NCBI RefSeq assembly: GCF_017309075.1
Contig: NZ_JAEMGS010000001.1
Span: 248,001 to 312,000, forward strand
Source: Motiliproteus sp. SC1-56
GTDB lineage: Bacteria; Pseudomonadota; Gammaproteobacteria; Pseudomonadales; Balneatricaceae
Direction: 5' to 3'
Length of the DNA stretch: 64,000 nt
Within the stretch, counting starts at the first letter, position 1; each line of letters opens with the position of its first letter. A program made the position numbers and the translations under genes. The notes below the pieces were generated by a model. It did no database searches. It had not been told where the DNA came from and saw only the letters and a list, made by a program, of their open reading frames with translations. Below, piece after piece: positions 26,802 to 36,004 of the stretch.

Positions 26802-27845
26802 ATGGCGCCCGAAGCATTTTCCCAGGCGGTACTGGACTGGTTCGATAAGGAGGGGCGTCACGACCTGCCCTGGCAGCAGCAGATAACCCCCTACCGGGTC
26901 TGGGTCTCGGAGATCATGTTGCAACAGACCCAGGTGAGCACTGTGATCCCCTACTACCAGCGCTTTATGGCGGCCTTCCCCGATGTGCAGCGTCTTGCGC
27001 GGGCGCCGGTGGACGCGGTGCTTCACCTCTGGACGGGGCTCGGCTACTACGCACGGGCCCGCAATCTGCACAAGGCGGCGCAGCAGGTGGTGGAGATCCA
27101 TGACGGGGCGTTTCCCGAGACGGTCGCGGAGCTGAGCGCACTGCCCGGTATCGGCCGCTCCACCGCCGGGGCGATTCTCGCCATCTCCCGGGGCGTGCGG
27201 GCCCCGATCCTGGACGGCAACGTCAAACGGGTGCTGTGCCGTTACCACGCGGTCGAGGGCTGGCCGGGGCGCAGCGAGGTACAGAAGCAGCTCTGGGCGC
27301 TCGCCGAGCGCTATACCCCCGAGGAGCGGGTCGCGGATTACACCCAGGCGATGATGGATCTGGGGGCTACCCTCTGCAGTCGCGCCCGTCCTGACTGTCC
27401 GCGCTGTCCGCTCCAGACCTCATGCCTGGCAAGGGCCCGGGGCGAAGTGAGTCTATACCCACAGCCGCGGCCTAAAAAAGCGTTGCCACGACGACGGTGC
27501 TGGATGCTGGTACTGGTCAACGCGAACGAAGAAGTGCTGTTGCAGCAGCGCCCGCCCAGCGGACTCTGGGGCGGGCTTTGGGGCTTTCCCCAGTACGAGA
27601 CGCCGGAACAGCTGCAGGCCGAGGCCGATGTTCAGGGCTGGGGGCAGTCCGAACCCCTGGCCGGCTGGGTGCATACCTTCAGCCATTTTCAGCTGGAGAT
27701 AAACCCGGTGCAGATGCGCTTGCAGGGTGCGGCGCAACAACTGGAGGAGGCGGCCCCGAGCCGTTGGGTCGCGCCCGAGCGGCCCGGCCAGATCGGTCTG
27801 GCCGCCCCCGTGGTACGGCTGCTGAAAACCCTAGCGCAGAACTAG
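26802..27845 (+). CDS. mutY: A/G-specific adenine DNA glycosylase
   Basis: 347 aa. Helix-hairpin-helix glycosylase core with catalytic Glu in '[10 protein letters not shown]' and Asp in '[13 protein letters not shown]'; 4Fe-4S loop with Cys spaced C-x6-C-x2-C-x5-C ('[17 protein letters not shown]'). C-terminal MutT-like domain that recognises 8-oxoG. Removes A opposite 8-oxoG. The ATG at 26802 follows the upstream stop by one base and has only a weak ribosome site, so translation is probably coupled; an in-frame start 132 bases earlier would run into the upstream gene. Confidence 0.96.
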   Translation: MAPEAFSQAVLDWFDKEGRHDLPWQQQITPYRVWVSEIMLQQTQVSTVIPYYQRFMAAFPDVQRLARAPVDAVLHLWTGLGYYARARNLHKAAQQVVEIHDGAFPETVAELSALPGIGRSTAGAILAISRGVRAPILDGNVKRVLCRYHAVEGWPGRSEVQKQLWALAERYTPEERVADYTQAMMDLGATLCSRARPDCPRCPLQTSCLARARGEVSLYPQPRPKKALPRRRCWMLVLVNANEEVLLQQRPPSGLWGGLWGFPQYETPEQLQAEADVQGWGQSEPLAGWVHTFSHFQLEINPVQMRLQGAAQQLEEAAPSRWVAPERPGQIGLAAPVVRLLKTLAQN

Positions 27846-27908
27846 GGTTATGTTGGCGGCCGTGGTATAAAGCGGGCGCCAACGAATCATCGACAGAGGC
27901 ATAGTGAT

Positions 27909-28181
27909 ATGACACACAGGGTTATCTGCAAGAAGTACGGGCGTGAAATGGAAGGCTTGGAGCGTCCGCCGTACCCCGGCGCCAAGGGCCAGGAGATTTA
28001 CGAGAACGTCTCCAAGCAGGCCTGGCAGGAGTGGCTTGAGCACCAGACCCGGCTGATCAACGAAAAGCACCTGAACATGATGGATCCCGAGGCGCGCAGC
28101 TACCTGAGCGAACAGATGTCTAAATTCCTCTCAGGAGAAGCGTTCGACCAGGCGGAAGGCTACGTGCCGCCGAGCAAGTAA
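27909..28181 (+). CDS. yggX: YggX, oxidative damage protection / Fe(II)-trafficking protein
   Basis: 90 aa, exactly family length. N-terminal '[36 protein letters not shown]' with the single conserved Cys, and '[20 protein letters not shown]'. Known to protect Fe-S clusters from oxidative damage; the mutY-yggX pair is conserved in gammaproteobacteria and fits MutY being an Fe-S enzyme. 63 bases after mutY. Confidence 0.97.
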   Translation: MTHRVICKKYGREMEGLERPPYPGAKGQEIYENVSKQAWQEWLEHQTRLINEKHLNMMDPEARSYLSEQMSKFLSGEAFDQAEGYVPPSK

Positions 28182-28234
28182 CGCTTTGTCCTAGAAGAGT
28201 ATTTCCCAGCCAGCGATTTGGCCGGTCCGGGGGC

Positions 28235-30553
28235 TCAGGAGTCGCTCCGCTCCTGGCCTTCGGCGGCAGTGGCGACGCGGGTTTCCGCGCCCGGGTTGAG
28301 GCTGAAGATATGAGCGGTTTTGAGCGGTCGCAAAAGCTCGCTAGGAAGCCAGGGCGAGGGGCGTTGATAGTCGCAGACGCCCTGGGGAAAGATGGCCTTG
28401 AGGGCGGGCAGGTGCGGGGTCATCTCCACTGGCCCGTAAAGCCCTTTTTCAAGAGCCTTCTCGACCGGTTGCAGGGCGCACTTGAAAGTCAGTCCTGAGA
28501 GGTCGGCGCCGGCGACCTGGCGTGAATCGCTGTAGATGGGGTAGCGCGCCATGCAGGGGCCGGTCGGGCGGCCGTTCCAGGCCCCGTCCCAGACTTGTTG
28601 CCCCTGGGCGATCACGATCCCCTGGGCGTCGTAGCAGCGATCCAGAGCTTCTTCCGGGCGTGCCTCGGCCACGACCGGCGTTTCCATGGCCTTGAGCCGG
28701 ACCAGCCAGCGGTCGATGAGGGCAAACGCATCGGGCACCGGGTTGTGATCCTTGTGGGCCACCCAGATCAGGTGGTTGCCGGTCTCGCCTCCGGCCTGCT
28801 CAATACGCCGGCGGGTGGAGAAGGAGGCGCTGGTGTGATGCATATCCAGCTCGGGCTCCAGGTAGTGGCGCAGGGCGATGGCGGGAATGGGCAGCTCGCC
28901 CAGAAATACCAGCCCTGAGCGGTAAGCGGCTTCGATCGCCTGCGGGTCGCCCTCGGAGCGCGGGGCCGTCGCTCCCGCCGCCCCGGCACGGGTCATGTTG
29001 TGGTGGCTCCAGGGTGAGAAGCGCCAGAGAGAAGGTTCACCTCCCCAGCGCCAGAAGCGCTCCTGCTGCATGGCCGATGCCGGCTTCCAGCCGCCCACAT
29101 GGCGGTTGAGGTGCAGAAACTCCTCGGGCGTAATCTTTCCGTCTTTCAGTGCGTCAAGGCCGTACTGCACGCCCACGTTGTCCCAGCTGCTGCGGGCATA
29201 CCCATTGGCATCGGTGCCGTAGACGTGGCGCAGGTCTTCCCAGTGACTCCAGTGGTGGCTGTGGTAAACCTCCGGCGCCAGCTCATCGGCAAACGAAAGG
29301 TAGTGTGGGTTGTGGGTCAGCGGGGTCAGGCCGCGCCAGCCGTGCACACATTCGCTGCTGCCGGAGAACAGCTGCGGCGGGGCCCCCTGCAGCACCCGGG
29401 CCAGATCGAAGGCGACCTGGCGCATGGAGGCCGGGGCGGGGCCGGCCCGCAATCCTTCGACCCATTGGCGGCTTTCCCACTGGCGCCACTTGGGGTTGTC
29501 GGCGGCGGTGACATCGAAATAGTGCTCCAGCAGTTCGCAGTCAAAGGCGTAGATGGTCTGGGTGATCATGTCCGGGTAGCCGTACAGGGGGATGGCGCCA
29601 TCGAGCAGCCCCGGCGCGTTCTGGGCCAGAATGTACTGCTGGATGGCGCCGCCGGAGCCGCCGATACCCACGGTATACAGGGGCGCCCCGTAGCGGCTGA
29701 CAAACTGCTGCTTGACCCGCCTTGCCGTGTCCTCGGCCAGCAGCAGGTTGTAGTGATTGGAGGTCTGGTTGGCGCTGGAATAGGCCAGCGCATAGCCCTG
29801 CATCAACTGGTCTATACGCCGCTCGAGCCGCTGGCCGATATCGATGCGGCCCTGCTTGTGACCCACCCCGACCCCGCCTCGGAACTGGTAGATCAGGCGC
29901 TGGTTCCAGTGGCTAAGGTCCGGTACCTCGGGTTTGTCATCGGGACCGGCCAGGGAGGCGAGCATATAAATGTGGCGGTTGATGGTGCCGACTTCGACCC
30001 GCACGATCATCTCTACGGCACGTCCATTAAGTTCAACGCGGGCGATGTCGCCGGCGGCCTCATCAAGGGGATAGAAGCGGGGCTCCCCGCGGCGCTGGTA
30101 GTAATAGAGCACCTGGGTTGGCAGTCCGCAGTCCTTGCTGTAACCGACAATCTTCGGTTTGGCCTCTGGCGGTGCGCCCTCCGGCAGCGTTTCGTAAACG
30201 GCGACGCCGATCCCCTGCTGGTTGTCGACCAGTGGCTGCCCCAGGTCAGAGTCCTGGGTCTGGCAGAGGAAGGGGTAGCGCAGGGGGCCGGCGAACAACG
30301 GCGTCGCCGGCCCGACCGTTCCCAGCGGGATGGGAAACGGGAAGCTCTCTTCGGGGCGCGCGCTGACGGCGGGGTGGACGCCCCGGTAGCTTGGAAGGTT
30401 GGGCAGGGGGCCGCTGTGGGCAGGCGTCGCCAGTAGCCGAGGGGGCTCCTTGGGATCCGGCCAGAAAATAATCACCGCGACCAGAAGCAGCGAAGCGGTT
30501 AGTCCGGCCAACGCCCAGAGGATGTGGGCGGCGCGAAAGCGAAATCGATTCAT
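28235..30553 (-). CDS. Large membrane-anchored alpha/beta-hydrolase-like protein (DUF6351-like)
   Basis: 772 aa from the ATG at 30553; longer in-frame versions add an implausible N-terminus. Residues ~10-33 are a single membrane anchor, so the bulk is periplasmic or extracytoplasmic. 'VGIGGSGGAIQQY' gives a GxSxG nucleophile elbow at S300, and 'GLLDGAIPLYGYPDM' follows as in hydrolases. Several paired Cys suggest disulfides. General layout ('PFLCQT...', 'GYSKDCGLPTQVLYYY') recalls the secreted DUF6351 family, but the name is from memory and not checked. Substrate unknown; an ester or polyester is possible. Convergent with yggX. Confidence 0.7.
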   Translation of the reverse strand: MNRFRFRAAHILWALAGLTASLLLVAVIIFWPDPKEPPRLLATPAHSGPLPNLPSYRGVHPAVSARPEESFPFPIPLGTVGPATPLFAGPLRYPFLCQTQDSDLGQPLVDNQQGIGVAVYETLPEGAPPEAKPKIVGYSKDCGLPTQVLYYYQRRGEPRFYPLDEAAGDIARVELNGRAVEMIVRVEVGTINRHIYMLASLAGPDDKPEVPDLSHWNQRLIYQFRGGVGVGHKQGRIDIGQRLERRIDQLMQGYALAYSSANQTSNHYNLLLAEDTARRVKQQFVSRYGAPLYTVGIGGSGGAIQQYILAQNAPGLLDGAIPLYGYPDMITQTIYAFDCELLEHYFDVTAADNPKWRQWESRQWVEGLRAGPAPASMRQVAFDLARVLQGAPPQLFSGSSECVHGWRGLTPLTHNPHYLSFADELAPEVYHSHHWSHWEDLRHVYGTDANGYARSSWDNVGVQYGLDALKDGKITPEEFLHLNRHVGGWKPASAMQQERFWRWGGEPSLWRFSPWSHHNMTRAGAAGATAPRSEGDPQAIEAAYRSGLVFLGELPIPAIALRHYLEPELDMHHTSASFSTRRRIEQAGGETGNHLIWVAHKDHNPVPDAFALIDRWLVRLKAMETPVVAEARPEEALDRCYDAQGIVIAQGQQVWDGAWNGRPTGPCMARYPIYSDSRQVAGADLSGLTFKCALQPVEKALEKGLYGPVEMTPHLPALKAIFPQGVCDYQRPSPWLPSELLRPLKTAHIFSLNPGAETRVATAAEGQERSDS

Positions 30554-30656
30554 AGGGCAAGAATAGTCCGGCATTTTTGTTTTGGCCGTTCTTGCCACAG
30601 TGTCTAGACTGACCCTATTGGCTTCGGCTTCACGCGCAGAAATGGGGAGGGATCCC

Positions 30657-31445
30657 ATGAGGAATAACGACATGAGCCATCTACGTCAGCCCGTGCGCTT
30701 GCTTCAATGGACCCTTCGAGCCTGGCTGATCGCCGGGGTGGCCTTGACGGTGGGAGGCTGCAGCCTGAACCAGAAGTACTCGTCTTCGGAACACGAGTCG
30801 CTCTCCCTCGCGCCCCAGGATCTTGAGGAGCATGGGATCGCGTTTATCAGCCCCTCCATGGCGATCGGTAACGAGGAGGATCGCCAGACCCTGGCGTTGG
30901 TGTTCTCTTCGACCCTGCATGAAGAGCGCCCCGACATCAAATACCTCTCGCTTCCCGAGACCCTGGGGGCGATCAACCGGGCGGGGCTGGCTGGCGATTA
31001 CCGGCGAATGTTCGACGATTACCGGCACACCGGTATTTTCGAGATGGAGACCCTGCGCAAAGTCGGTGATGTGACTGACGCCCGGTACCTGGTGCAGCTC
31101 AAGCTGGCAAGCTTCAGCCAGCAGACCCGGGGGCGCTACAGTATGTTGGGCTTCAAACTGTTCCACACCAAGAACGCCAATATCCGGCTTTTCTTTCAGG
31201 TCTGGGATGCTGAAAACGGCACCATCGCCTGGGAGGGGGTGGAGGAGCTCAATCTGGCGATGGACACCTTCAACGAGCGTGATATCACCTTTACCACCGT
31301 GGTGGAGGAGACCGCTCGCAATCTGATTGCGCTGCTTCCCAAGTCTGAGGAAGTGACCGCGGAGCGCGACGCCGACGATACCGAGGCAGTGGATCCGCCC
31401 CGCGGCGCGAGCCCGGTGTTGGCCAACAAGGCTAAGGAGCTGTGA
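30657..31445 (+). CDS. Lipoprotein of unknown function
   Basis: 262 aa from the ATG at 30657 (GGGAGGG 5 bases upstream). Lipobox VGGC with lipidated C35. The mature protein is mixed alpha/beta with 'GIAFISPSMAIGNEEDRQTLALVFSSTL' and 'DARYLVQLKLASFSQ', a pattern seen in outer-membrane lipoproteins that resemble the TolB N-terminal/curli CsgG-like fold, though no family is firmly recognised. Divergent from the hydrolase, 78 bases before dctB. Confidence 0.6.
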   Translation: MRNNDMSHLRQPVRLLQWTLRAWLIAGVALTVGGCSLNQKYSSSEHESLSLAPQDLEEHGIAFISPSMAIGNEEDRQTLALVFSSTLHEERPDIKYLSLPETLGAINRAGLAGDYRRMFDDYRHTGIFEMETLRKVGDVTDARYLVQLKLASFSQQTRGRYSMLGFKLFHTKNANIRLFFQVWDAENGTIAWEGVEELNLAMDTFNERDITFTTVVEETARNLIALLPKSEEVTAERDADDTEAVDPPRGASPVLANKAKEL

Positions 31446-31523
31446 GGCGCGCTCCCCAAAGGCGATGAATTATTTTCAGGAAGGTAATAGAATCGGAGCC
31501 ATGCTGTTCTCCGAGCCTTCCCG

Positions 31524-33794
31524 ATGCCGTCTTTGATCTCTGACAAGCGTTTAGGCCTCTCCCTTATCCTGCTTCTGACGCTGCTGTTTGCCTTTACTGT
31601 CTGGCAAAGCGCCACCTTGACCCGCCAGAACGAACTCCAAGCCCTGTATCAGCAGATCGAGGCCGACCTGAGCCGCTACCGGCTGAGCCTGCGCAGCGAG
31701 CTGGAAAAATACCAGAGCCTGCCGGAGCTGCTGGCCACGCACCGGGAACTGGTGCAGGTACTGCAGGCGCCCGATAACCTGCTGGCGGCGCACCAGCTCA
31801 ACCGTTACCTTGAAGAGGTCAGTCGCATTACCGGCGCCTCCGATATCTATCTGATGTCGCGTACCGGCACCACCGTCTCCGCCAGCAACTGGCAGCAGGC
31901 GGACTCCTTCGTCGGCAAGAACTTTAATTTTCGCCCCTATTTCCGCCAGGCGATGGCGGGTGAAGGGGGGCGCTACTTCGCCCTGGGTACCACCTCCCGC
32001 AAGCGGGGTTACTATTTCTCCCATCCGATCTTTGCGGCGGGTGAAGTCGTCGGGGCCATTGTGGTCAAGATCGATCTCAACGACATTGAGGAGCAGTGGA
32101 ATGACCCTCTGGTGGACCTGCTGGTTACCGATATCGATGACGTGGTCTTTATCAGTACGCGCAACGAGTGGAAGTTCAAGACCCTGACCCCGCTCGCCCC
32201 GCAGGACCTGCAGCGGATCATCGAAAGCCTGCGCTACGGGGATCAGAAGTTAAGCTCCCTGCCCATTCTCAATCGCGAGCGTTACGCCGAGAAGGCCGAG
32301 CTCATCACCCTGCTCGAATCCAGCGGCGAAAGTGTCGGCAGCGGCCTGGAAGGGGTATCGGGCGGGCAGTATATGCTGCTGAGCCAGCCGATGCCCGAGG
32401 CGGAGCTGAATATCGTCGCCCTGGCCAAGCTGACGCCGGTGGCGGCGCGGGTCTGGAACACCATGGCGCTGACCGCCTTCGTGTTTATCATCCTCGTCCT
32501 GCTGCTGCTGTTCTGGCTGCTGCGACGGCGCACCCTGCGCGAGCGCCAGCGTTTCAAACTGCAGGCGACGCGGGCGCTGGAGGCCAACGAGGCCCGGGTG
32601 CGGGCGATTATCGACAATACCCAGGCAGGGCTGATCACCCTCGACAACCAGGGGCGCATCGAGTCCTTCAATCCCACCGCCACCGAGCTGTTCCAGTACA
32701 GCCACAGCGACATCATCGGTCGCTACTTCAGCATGCTGATTGCCCCTGCAGACCGGCCGGTCTGCTGGCGCGTCATTTCCGACCCGGCGGGGGAGGCCGC
32801 GGTGTCGCCGGCGCCGATGATCGAGGCCCAGGGGTGTCGACGGGACGGCCAGCGCTTCCCCATGGAGTTGACCATCGGCCGCATCCACCACCAGGGTGAA
32901 GGCAAGTTTATCGTCACGATCCATGACATCACTGAACGTAAGGAGTACGAGGAGCACCTGCGCCAGGCCCGTGACGAGCTGGAGTCCCGGGTGGAAAAGC
33001 GTACCCAGGATCTTTCCCACGCCAACGCCCGCTTGCGCCAGGAGATCCAAGAGCACCGCCACACCCAGGACGAACTGATTCAGACCGCCAAGCTCGCGGT
33101 GCTGGGCCAGCTCTCGGCGGGGATCAACCACGAGCTCAACCAGCCGCTCACTGCGATTCGCGCCTACGCCGACAACGCCCGGGCGTTCATGCGCCTGGGC
33201 GAGATGGAGCCGGTGGCCGACAACCTGACGGAAATCTCCGCGCTGACCGAACGCATGTCCAAGATCATCGCTTCGCTCAAGGTGTTCTCCCGCAAGACCA
33301 GCGGGCAGGTGGAGCCGGTCTCGCTGCAGACGGTGCGCGACGGTGCGCTGTCCATCCTCTACGGCCGTCTGCACAAGGAGCAGGTGGCGGTGCTCTGGCC
33401 TGAAAAATTGGAGGATATCCTGGTCATGGGCGACATGGTGCGCCTGGAGCAGGTGGTGGTGAATCTTCTGGCCAACGCCATGCAAGCCATGGAGGAGAGG
33501 GAGCCGAAGTGGATCCGGGTTGATTGTGAGGAGGATGAGCGGGAGGTACAGCTGCGCTTCCACGACAATGGCCCGGGCATTCCCCGGGAACAGCTTAAAA
33601 AAGTGTTTGAGCCGTTCTACACCACCAAGCGGGCGGGTCAGGGGCTGGGCCTGGGCCTCTCGATCTCCTATCGCATTATCGAAAGCCTGGGCGGGCGGCT
33701 GCAGGTCGACAACCACCCCGAAGGCGGCGCCGTCTTTACTCTGACCTTGCGGCAGGCGCGGGCGCAGACCCAGCCGAACTCTGAGACGGCCTGA
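31524..33794 (+). CDS. dctB: DctB-type sensor histidine kinase with PAS domain
   Basis: 756 aa. TM1 ~9-29, a dCache-type periplasmic sensor ~30-310 ('YLMSRTGTTVSASNW', 'FRPYFRQAMAG', 'GYYFSHPI') as in DctB C4-dicarboxylate sensors, TM2 ~312-332, a PAS domain ~358-480, coiled coil ~480-515, HisKA with phospho-His H536 in 'NHELNQPLTAIRAYADNA', and a HATPase domain with N, G1 (DNGPGIP) and G2 (GLGLGLSI) boxes. Expected partner is the DctD regulator at 45.2 kb; normally the two genes are adjacent. Ligand is probably succinate/malate/fumarate (inference). An inverted repeat and the che cluster follow. Confidence 0.88.
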   Translation: MPSLISDKRLGLSLILLLTLLFAFTVWQSATLTRQNELQALYQQIEADLSRYRLSLRSELEKYQSLPELLATHRELVQVLQAPDNLLAAHQLNRYLEEVSRITGASDIYLMSRTGTTVSASNWQQADSFVGKNFNFRPYFRQAMAGEGGRYFALGTTSRKRGYYFSHPIFAAGEVVGAIVVKIDLNDIEEQWNDPLVDLLVTDIDDVVFISTRNEWKFKTLTPLAPQDLQRIIESLRYGDQKLSSLPILNRERYAEKAELITLLESSGESVGSGLEGVSGGQYMLLSQPMPEAELNIVALAKLTPVAARVWNTMALTAFVFIILVLLLLFWLLRRRTLRERQRFKLQATRALEANEARVRAIIDNTQAGLITLDNQGRIESFNPTATELFQYSHSDIIGRYFSMLIAPADRPVCWRVISDPAGEAAVSPAPMIEAQGCRRDGQRFPMELTIGRIHHQGEGKFIVTIHDITERKEYEEHLRQARDELESRVEKRTQDLSHANARLRQEIQEHRHTQDELIQTAKLAVLGQLSAGINHELNQPLTAIRAYADNARAFMRLGEMEPVADNLTEISALTERMSKIIASLKVFSRKTSGQVEPVSLQTVRDGALSILYGRLHKEQVAVLWPEKLEDILVMGDMVRLEQVVVNLLANAMQAMEEREPKWIRVDCEEDEREVQLRFHDNGPGIPREQLKKVFEPFYTTKRAGQGLGLGLSISYRIIESLGGRLQVDNHPEGGAVFTLTLRQARAQTQPNSETA

Positions 33795-33830
33795 TTAAAG
33801 TCATAAAGTGCTTCACGATCAAATAATTAG

Positions 33831-33861
33831 GTGACAAATAAGATTTATTCTCTTTTGTCAC
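33831..33861. repeat. Inverted repeat between dctB and the che cluster
   Basis: GTGACAAA (33831-33838) and TTTGTCAC (33854-33861) are perfectly inverted around 15 AT-rich bases. No T run follows, so it may be an operator for the che transcript or an RNA stem closing the dctB message. No protein is suggested by the sequence alone. Confidence 0.35.
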
Positions 33862-34029
33862 TACCCCTTCCGCTCCATTCTCTCCAATAACGCTTTCCGT
33901 TGCCGTTAAGACTGACTCAGATCAAGGGTTTGCCGATATTAACCTGCTATTTTTCGCGGTTTCTCGGCACCTTGCCGTTGTTCTCCGCTGGTTCAGGGCG
34001 AACTCAACTTGCGAACAAAGGATGTTTTG

Positions 34030-35184
34030 ATGAAGCAGCGCGTTTTCCTGCTCTTGCCCTGCGCAATTTCCGTGGCGGCCGCCTTCGCGGTGCTGCTGCT
34101 GTCCGGTTTTACTGTTGCTAGCCTTGTTACGGCGTTGGTGCTGGTTATTGCCGGTGCCGGCGTGGGGCGCTATCTAGAGCGCGCGCAGCAGGCTCGCGAG
34201 CAGCACCTGGATAACGAGCGGCAGGTCGTCAGCGCCCGGGAGGCCGCTCAGCGGCAGAGCCTGCAGCAGGCCCAGCTGCTGCTGAGCCAAGCGCTGCCGA
34301 TTCTCAAGCGCCACGTTGGCACCGTGCGTGACCAGACCGAAGCCGAGGTCGCCAAGCTCACGGAGCGTTTCAGCTCCCTCAGCCAGCAACTCGACGCGAC
34401 CATCTCCCAGTCCCAGGTACAGGGCGAGAGCGGCGTGCTGCGAACGATTGAGAACAGCGAGGGCGATCTCAACCAGGTGGTCGACATGCTGCGCTCGATC
34501 ATGGAAACCAAGGAACAGATGCTGACCAAGGTGCAGGTGCTGGCCAGCTATACCTCGGAGCTGGACGGCATGGCCCTGGATGTGGCCAAGGTCGCCGAGC
34601 AGACCAACCTGCTGGCCCTCAATGCCGCTATCGAGGCCGCCCGTGCCGGTGAGCACGGACGCGGCTTTGCGGTGGTGGCCGACGAGGTCCGTAACCTGTC
34701 CCGCCTCTCCGGCGAAACCGCGCAGAAAATCCGTGAGAAAGTGGAGGTGGTGGCCCACGCCATGACCGAGGCGGTCAACATCGCCGAGCAGACCTCCGAG
34801 CGCGATGCCAAGGCCGAAGGCGCCTCCCGTGAGCATATCGAGAAGGTCCTGGCCCGCTTCAACGACACCGCTTCGGCCCTGGCCAACGACGCCCAGCAGC
34901 TGCAGGAGCGCAACCGACTGGTGCACCAGGACATCTGCGAGGTGATCGTGGCGCTGCAGTTCCAGGACCGGACCAGCCAGATCCTCAATCAGGTCGGCGG
35001 CTCCCTCGACGAGCTGGCCGAGGAGATGGGGCGCCGGACAGACGCTGGTGATGTCGAGCCCCTGGACATTGACGCCTGGCTCCGGCAGATGGAGCTGGAC
35101 TACGTGACCCGCGAGCAGCGCCTCAACCACGGCGCCGAGCAGGAAAACGACGAGTCCGAGTCCGGCGAAATTACCTTTTTCTAG
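34030..35184 (+). CDS. Short methyl-accepting chemotaxis-type protein without periplasmic domain
   Basis: 384 aa from ATG 34030 (AAAGGA 8 bases upstream; a TTG 21 bases earlier lacks a site). Two closely spaced TM helices fill residues ~4-45, leaving almost no periplasmic loop. The cytoplasmic part carries the MCP tip '[35 protein letters not shown]' and ends with '[18 protein letters not shown]', seen in MCP-like proteins linked to atypical che systems. Likely a receptor or signalling adaptor for internal signals. First gene of the che row; cheY starts 15 bases downstream. Confidence 0.85.
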   Translation: MKQRVFLLLPCAISVAAAFAVLLLSGFTVASLVTALVLVIAGAGVGRYLERAQQAREQHLDNERQVVSAREAAQRQSLQQAQLLLSQALPILKRHVGTVRDQTEAEVAKLTERFSSLSQQLDATISQSQVQGESGVLRTIENSEGDLNQVVDMLRSIMETKEQMLTKVQVLASYTSELDGMALDVAKVAEQTNLLALNAAIEAARAGEHGRGFAVVADEVRNLSRLSGETAQKIREKVEVVAHAMTEAVNIAEQTSERDAKAEGASREHIEKVLARFNDTASALANDAQQLQERNRLVHQDICEVIVALQFQDRTSQILNQVGGSLDELAEEMGRRTDAGDVEPLDIDAWLRQMELDYVTREQRLNHGAEQENDESESGEITFF

Positions 35185-35199
35185 GGAGTAGAAACGCTT

Positions 35200-35571
35200 A
35201 TGGCCAACAAGACCATCATGGTGATCGATGATGCGGCGTCCATTCGCCAGGTTGTCAGCATGACCCTGAAAGGGGCCGGCTACGACGTGATCGAGGCCTG
35301 CGACGGCAAGGACGCGCTGGGCAAGCTGGACGGGCAGAAGCTCAACCTGATCATCACCGACGTCAACATGCCCAACATGGACGGCATCACCTTTATCAAG
35401 GAAGCCAAGCAGCTGCCCCGCTACAAGTTCACCCCGATCATGGTGCTGACCACCGAGTCCCAGGATGAGAAAAAGCGCGCCGGCCAGGCCGCCGGCGCCA
35501 AGGCCTGGGTGGTCAAGCCGTTTCAGCCGCCGCAGCTGCTGGCGGCGGTTTCCAAGCTGGTACTGCCCTAG
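35200..35571 (+). CDS. cheY: CheY-like single-domain response regulator
   Basis: 123 aa receiver only. Acid pocket D10/D11, phospho-acceptor D54 in 'ITDVNMPNMDG', the switch Thr in 'VLTTES' and the conserved Lys in 'WVVKPF'. It is probably the output regulator phosphorylated by the CheA encoded downstream. GGGAG lies 13 bases before the ATG. Confidence 0.92.
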   Translation: MANKTIMVIDDAASIRQVVSMTLKGAGYDVIEACDGKDALGKLDGQKLNLIITDVNMPNMDGITFIKEAKQLPRYKFTPIMVLTTESQDEKKRAGQAAGAKAWVVKPFQPPQLLAAVSKLVLP

Positions 35572-35591
35572 CCCGGCACGCGGAGGTTTTC

Positions 35592-35912
35592 ATGGACGCC
35601 AACCTGCAAGTGCACCAAGAAGGCAGCCACTGCCACATCAACATCAGCGGCGAGCTGACCATTTACGGCGCGGCGGAGCTCAAGCCGGTGCTGCTTGAGC
35701 ACCTGGCCGGCGCCAGCCGGCTGGAGATCAACCTGGCCGGCGTGGAAGAGATGGATGCGGCCGGCTTTCAATTGCTTTATCTGCTCAAGCGCGAAGCCAA
35801 GTCCGGCAACAAAGTTGTCTCCCTGGTCGCGCACAGCCCGGCAATGCTCGAGGTCCTGGCGCTGCTCAACATGGAAGCAGATTTCGGCGACCCTTTGGTC
35901 CTCGCCTCTTAA
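35592..35912 (+). CDS. STAS-domain protein (anti-sigma-factor-antagonist-like)
   Basis: 106 aa STAS domain: 'HINISGELTIYGAAELKPVLLEHL', 'LEINLAGVEEMDAAGFQLLYLLKREA' with an Asp-Ala-Ala in place of the usual Asp-Ser-Ser/Thr phosphorylation triplet. The usual phosphorylatable serine is therefore Ala, and control by a kinase of the SpoIIAB type is unlikely. STAS genes between cheY and cheA are a known feature of Che2/F7-like clusters; function there is unclear. Start: CGGAGG 7 bases upstream. Confidence 0.88.
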   Translation: MDANLQVHQEGSHCHINISGELTIYGAAELKPVLLEHLAGASRLEINLAGVEEMDAAGFQLLYLLKREAKSGNKVVSLVAHSPAMLEVLALLNMEADFGDPLVLAS

Positions 35913-36004
35913 CAATGCAACCCGCGGTCACCCGGCAGGCTGCCCGGGGACCGTCTGCGCCAATGCCTTGATGCGCAACACTCAGCGGTGGGAGAACACG
36001 GATT

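Noticed and set aside
33932-33939. GCCGATAT, near-match to a sigma-28 (FliA) -10 element before the che cluster
   Set aside because: No TAAA-type -35 at the required spacing; the better TAAAG element at 33796 is too far away and pairs only with a poor -10.
34009-34029. Upstream TTG start of the short MCP-like gene
   Set aside because: Has no ribosome site and would place the AAAGGA that serves the ATG at 34030 inside the coding sequence.
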